Assembly: GCF_900089455.2 (NCBI RefSeq)
Contig: NZ_LT907988.1
Span: 1,364,001-1,428,000 of the forward strand
Length of the DNA: 64,000 nt
Source of the DNA: Orrella dioscoreae
GTDB lineage: Bacteria > Pseudomonadota > Gammaproteobacteria > Burkholderiales > Burkholderiaceae_B
Direction of reading: 5' to 3'
A model generated the notes under the pieces. The model was not told the DNA's origin. It did no database searches and saw nothing but the letters and a program-made list of their open reading frames with translations. The position numbers were made by a program, and so were the translations under genes. Shown in pieces: positions 61,516 through 64,000 of the stretch (positions are counted from its first letter, which is position 1; every line of letters begins with the position of its first letter).

Positions 61516-62676
61516 ATGCCAATCCAGCTAAAGCGGAGAATCCTTCCGCTACTACTCGTTCTCGCCCTATGCACCACGGCGGCGTACTATCGCACGTCGG
61601 ATGTAAATGCGGGTGTCACTGAAGATGGTTCGTTGGTAACAGTTACCGTCAAGCCCGCGACAGAAGAAACAGTGACCGATTGGGAGGAATATACGGGACG
61701 ACTCGAAGCGCCAGAACGCGTGGAGGTTCGCTCCCGTGTAGCGGGAACGATCGCCGCGGTTCATTTCAAGGACGGTGAGCAGGTGGCCCAAGGTCAGCTT
61801 CTCTTTTCAATCGACCCTGCACCATTCGCGATAGAACTACAGCGCATGCAGGCGATGCTCTCCCAAGCGCGCGATCGGGTGCAATTCACTGCTAAGGAAT
61901 TGGAGCGAGGCAAACGTCTTGTGGAGGCCAATGCGATCGCACGTCGAGATTTCGATGCGCTGCAACACGATGCGCAAGAGGCGCGTTCTTCGTTGCAGGC
62001 AGCCGAGGCTGGCGTAAAGCGCGCAGAACTGGATCTGGCTTATACAAAAATCGTTGCTCCCATTTCAGGAAAAATCTCAAGGGCTGAAATTACCAAAGGA
62101 AATTTGATCAAGGCCGGAGAAGATGCAGCTCCGCTTGCATTAATTGTTAGCCAAAGTCCCATCTATGTCTCTTTCAATGCCGATGAACGCACATATCTTC
62201 GCTACTACAGTAATCCGAAGAGCGCTCACGACACATCGGTCAGGGTGGGGTTGATCGCCGAAGAAAACTATCCGCATAGCGGAACCCTGGTTTCCGTTGA
62301 CAACCAACTGGATACGCGATCTGGAACGCTCCGGATGCGCGCATTACTGCCAAATACGGATGGCATCATGATTCCCGGCCTGCAAGCCCGGGTTCGCCTC
62401 CAAACCGGAAAAGCTTATCGGGCGGTGCTGATCGACGAGGCTGTTATCGGCACCGATCAGGACAGACGCTTCGTCCTTGTCGTCGACGGCCACGGTCAAG
62501 TCGAGCGGCGGATTCTGACGCTCGGCAGCCGTCAGGGTACGCAAAGGGTAGTACTGCAAGGCTTGCGTGCTGCAGATCTCGTGATTGTCGACGGGGCACA
62601 ACGCGTTCAGCCGGGTCAGAAAGTGAAGTCAGATGTTCCTCCCGACCCGGGTGCTGATGAGGGCGTGCGGGATTGA
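61516..62676 (+). CDS. RND efflux periplasmic adaptor (MexE-like)
   Basis: This 386-residue membrane-fusion protein links the inner-membrane pump to an outer-membrane channel. An N-terminal hydrophobic segment (LPLLLVLALCTTAAYY) anchors or exports it. The lipoyl half-motifs are VEVRSRVAGTIAAVHFKDGEQVAQGQLLF and LDLAYTKIVAPISGKISR, flanking a coiled-coil hairpin (about 105-165). The beta-barrel region holds PIYVSFNADERTYLRYY. The chain most resembles adaptors of the MexE/HAE1 group. No lipobox is evident. It lies 2 bases before the pump gene. The outer-membrane partner is not in view. Confidence 0.92.
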   Translation: MPIQLKRRILPLLLVLALCTTAAYYRTSDVNAGVTEDGSLVTVTVKPATEETVTDWEEYTGRLEAPERVEVRSRVAGTIAAVHFKDGEQVAQGQLLFSIDPAPFAIELQRMQAMLSQARDRVQFTAKELERGKRLVEANAIARRDFDALQHDAQEARSSLQAAEAGVKRAELDLAYTKIVAPISGKISRAEITKGNLIKAGEDAAPLALIVSQSPIYVSFNADERTYLRYYSNPKSAHDTSVRVGLIAEENYPHSGTLVSVDNQLDTRSGTLRMRALLPNTDGIMIPGLQARVRLQTGKAYRAVLIDEAVIGTDQDRRFVLVVDGHGQVERRILTLGSRQGTQRVVLQGLRAADLVIVDGAQRVQPGQKVKSDVPPDPGADEGVRD

Positions 62677-62677
62677 C

Positions 62678-64000
62678 ATGAATATTTCAAAGTTTTTTAT
62701 TGATCGGCCCATATTCGCGGGCGTCCTATCAACGCTGATTTTTTTGTGCGGGCTGATTGCCTTATTCCGTCTGCCCGTCTCCGAATATCCCGCGGTTGTC
62801 CCTCCGTCTGTCGTGGTTCACGCGCAGTATCCGGGGGCCAATGCCACGACGATCGCTCAAACTGTCGCCGCACCCATTGAGGAGTCAGTCAATGGCGTGG
62901 AGCACATGCTCTACATGCAGTCGCTGGCAAATGATGACGGCAATCTCTACCTGACCGTGACGTTCAAATTGGGAACCTCTCCGGATCAAGCGCAGCAGTG
63001 GGTTCAGAATCGGGTGTCCCAAGCGCTTCCACGTCTGCCCGAAGAGGTACAGCGTTTGGGCGTCACAACCGTGAAAAGCTCACCGAACATTACGCTTGCG
63101 GTTCACCTGGAGTCTCCCGACGGCCAGTTCGATGTCAATTACCTCAGCAACTATGCGATTCGCAATGTCAAGGATGAACTGGCGAAGATCGAAGGCGTTG
63201 GCCAGGTAACAGTATGGGGGCCAGGCGGCTATGCCATGCGTGTCTGGCTCGATCCCGCGGCGGTCGCCGCACGTGGCCTGACAGTGTCCGATGTCATCGC
63301 TGCGATACGAGAGCAGAATTCCCAGGCGGCAGTCGGCAGTATCGGCGCGGCCCCCACGGTGGCCGACGCGCCCTTGCAGATGACCGTCAGTACCGACGGC
63401 AGATTGAGCAGTCCGGAACAGTTCGGCAATATCGTCCTGCGCGCCGATCAGAGCGGCCGGACGACTCTGCTGCGGGATGTGGCGCGAGTGGAGCTGGGCG
63501 CAGAAAGCTACGGCATGCGCACCTATCTGAATGAGCGGGAGGCCGTGGCGGTTGCCATTCAAGAGGCACCGGGGGCCAACGCGCTCAAGATTGCATCCGA
63601 CGTTGAGCGCACGATGACGCGGCTCCAGCAACAGTTTCCCGACGGGCTGAATTACGAGATCGCCTATAACCCGACCAAGTCGGTGGAGGCGAGCATTGAA
63701 GCGGTGGTTCACACGTTGGTCGAAGCGATCGTTCTCGTGGTGATCGTGGTGTTTCTGTTTCTTCAGACTTGGCGTGCGTCGATCATCCCGCTGCTGGCTG
63801 TTCCGGTGTCCATTGTTGGCACCATGGCCTTCCTGCATGCCTTCGGATTTTCTATCAATGCGCTTTCCCTGTTCGGTCTTGTGCTTGCCATCGGTATCGT
63901 GGTGGACGATGCCATCGTTGTGGTGGAAAACGTCGAGCGAAACATCGAAACCGGAATGCTCCCTCGTGAAGCGACCTACCGCGCGATGAAAGAGGTAAGC
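62678..64000 (+). CDS. RND efflux pump, HAE1/MexF type (3' end outside window)
   Basis: This inner-membrane proton-driven multidrug transporter is cut by the window end after 441 codons of about 1,050. It starts MNISKFFIDRPIFAGVLSTLIFL, the typical first membrane helix. The porter domain follows with VVVHAQYPGANATTIAQTVAAPIEE and EGVGQVTVWG. The membrane bundle begins at about residue 335 (EAIVLVVIVVFLFLQTWRA) and holds the proton-relay Asp pair in GIVVDDAIVVVENVERN. Sequence is of the hydrophobe/amphiphile exporter (HAE1) branch, not the heavy-metal branch, so drugs, solvents or phenolics are likelier substrates than metals. Confidence 0.95.
   Translation, partial: MNISKFFIDRPIFAGVLSTLIFLCGLIALFRLPVSEYPAVVPPSVVVHAQYPGANATTIAQTVAAPIEESVNGVEHMLYMQSLANDDGNLYLTVTFKLGTSPDQAQQWVQNRVSQALPRLPEEVQRLGVTTVKSSPNITLAVHLESPDGQFDVNYLSNYAIRNVKDELAKIEGVGQVTVWGPGGYAMRVWLDPAAVAARGLTVSDVIAAIREQNSQAAVGSIGAAPTVADAPLQMTVSTDGRLSSPEQFGNIVLRADQSGRTTLLRDVARVELGAESYGMRTYLNEREAVAVAIQEAPGANALKIASDVERTMTRLQQQFPDGLNYEIAYNPTKSVEASIEAVVHTLVEAIVLVVIVVFLFLQTWRASIIPLLAVPVSIVGTMAFLHAFGFSINALSLFGLVLAIGIVVDDAIVVVENVERNIETGMLPREATYRAMKEVS

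Overview
This window looks like the chromosome of a high-GC betaproteobacterium of the Alcaligenaceae (Bordetella/Achromobacter type). Evidence is the tpiA-secG-tRNA-Leu(GAG) block at the left end, a Bug-type periplasmic solute receptor, and the codon use. Assignments rest on motifs and family knowledge read by eye; no database search was run.

Bases 1-10.2 kb are chromosomal housekeeping and metabolic genes: the tpiA tail, secG, tRNA-Leu, an FCD-type GntR regulator divergent from an aldehyde dehydrogenase / beta-hydroxyacid dehydrogenase pair, a Bug receptor, a LysR regulator, an LCM-type methyltransferase, a nitroreductase and a fused DhaK-DhaL dihydroxyacetone kinase.

Bases 10.2-35.6 kb form one secretion locus. 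A tightly coupled type II secretion operon (gspG-K-L-M-D-E-F) has a lipoprotein secretin that ends in a SPOR-like extension; no gspC, H, I or J is present. Downstream lie two PstS-like exported proteins and one giant filamentous-haemagglutinin-type exoprotein reading frame (about 4,400 codons). This giant frame is interrupted by a single in-frame TAA. Near-identical palindromes (ATGTCCCGGGACAT type) lie before gspG and before the first PstS-like gene, which suggests machine and cargo share a regulator.

From about 35.6 kb to the end is the left part of a Tn4371-family integrative and conjugative element: tyrosine integrase, DUF1016 nuclease, ImmA/XRE pair, a complete type II CBASS operon (capV, cyclase, cap2, cap3) preceded by a DUF2188 gene, radC, DUF932, parB, DUF736, DUF2958, DUF2285, an HTH protein, repA with three 17-bp iterons, parA, DUF2840, traF and a DUF3363 relaxase. 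A pair of HEPN-like genes beside an inverted traG scrap interrupts the backbone between parB and DUF736. Three non-coding leaders (before radC, DUF932 and DUF736) share a conserved hairpin-containing motif, probably the radC RNA motif. After the relaxase comes cargo: an ArsR-rhodanese regulator divergent from DUF1360 and an RND efflux operon cut by the window end. The rest of the transfer module (traG, trb) is not in view.
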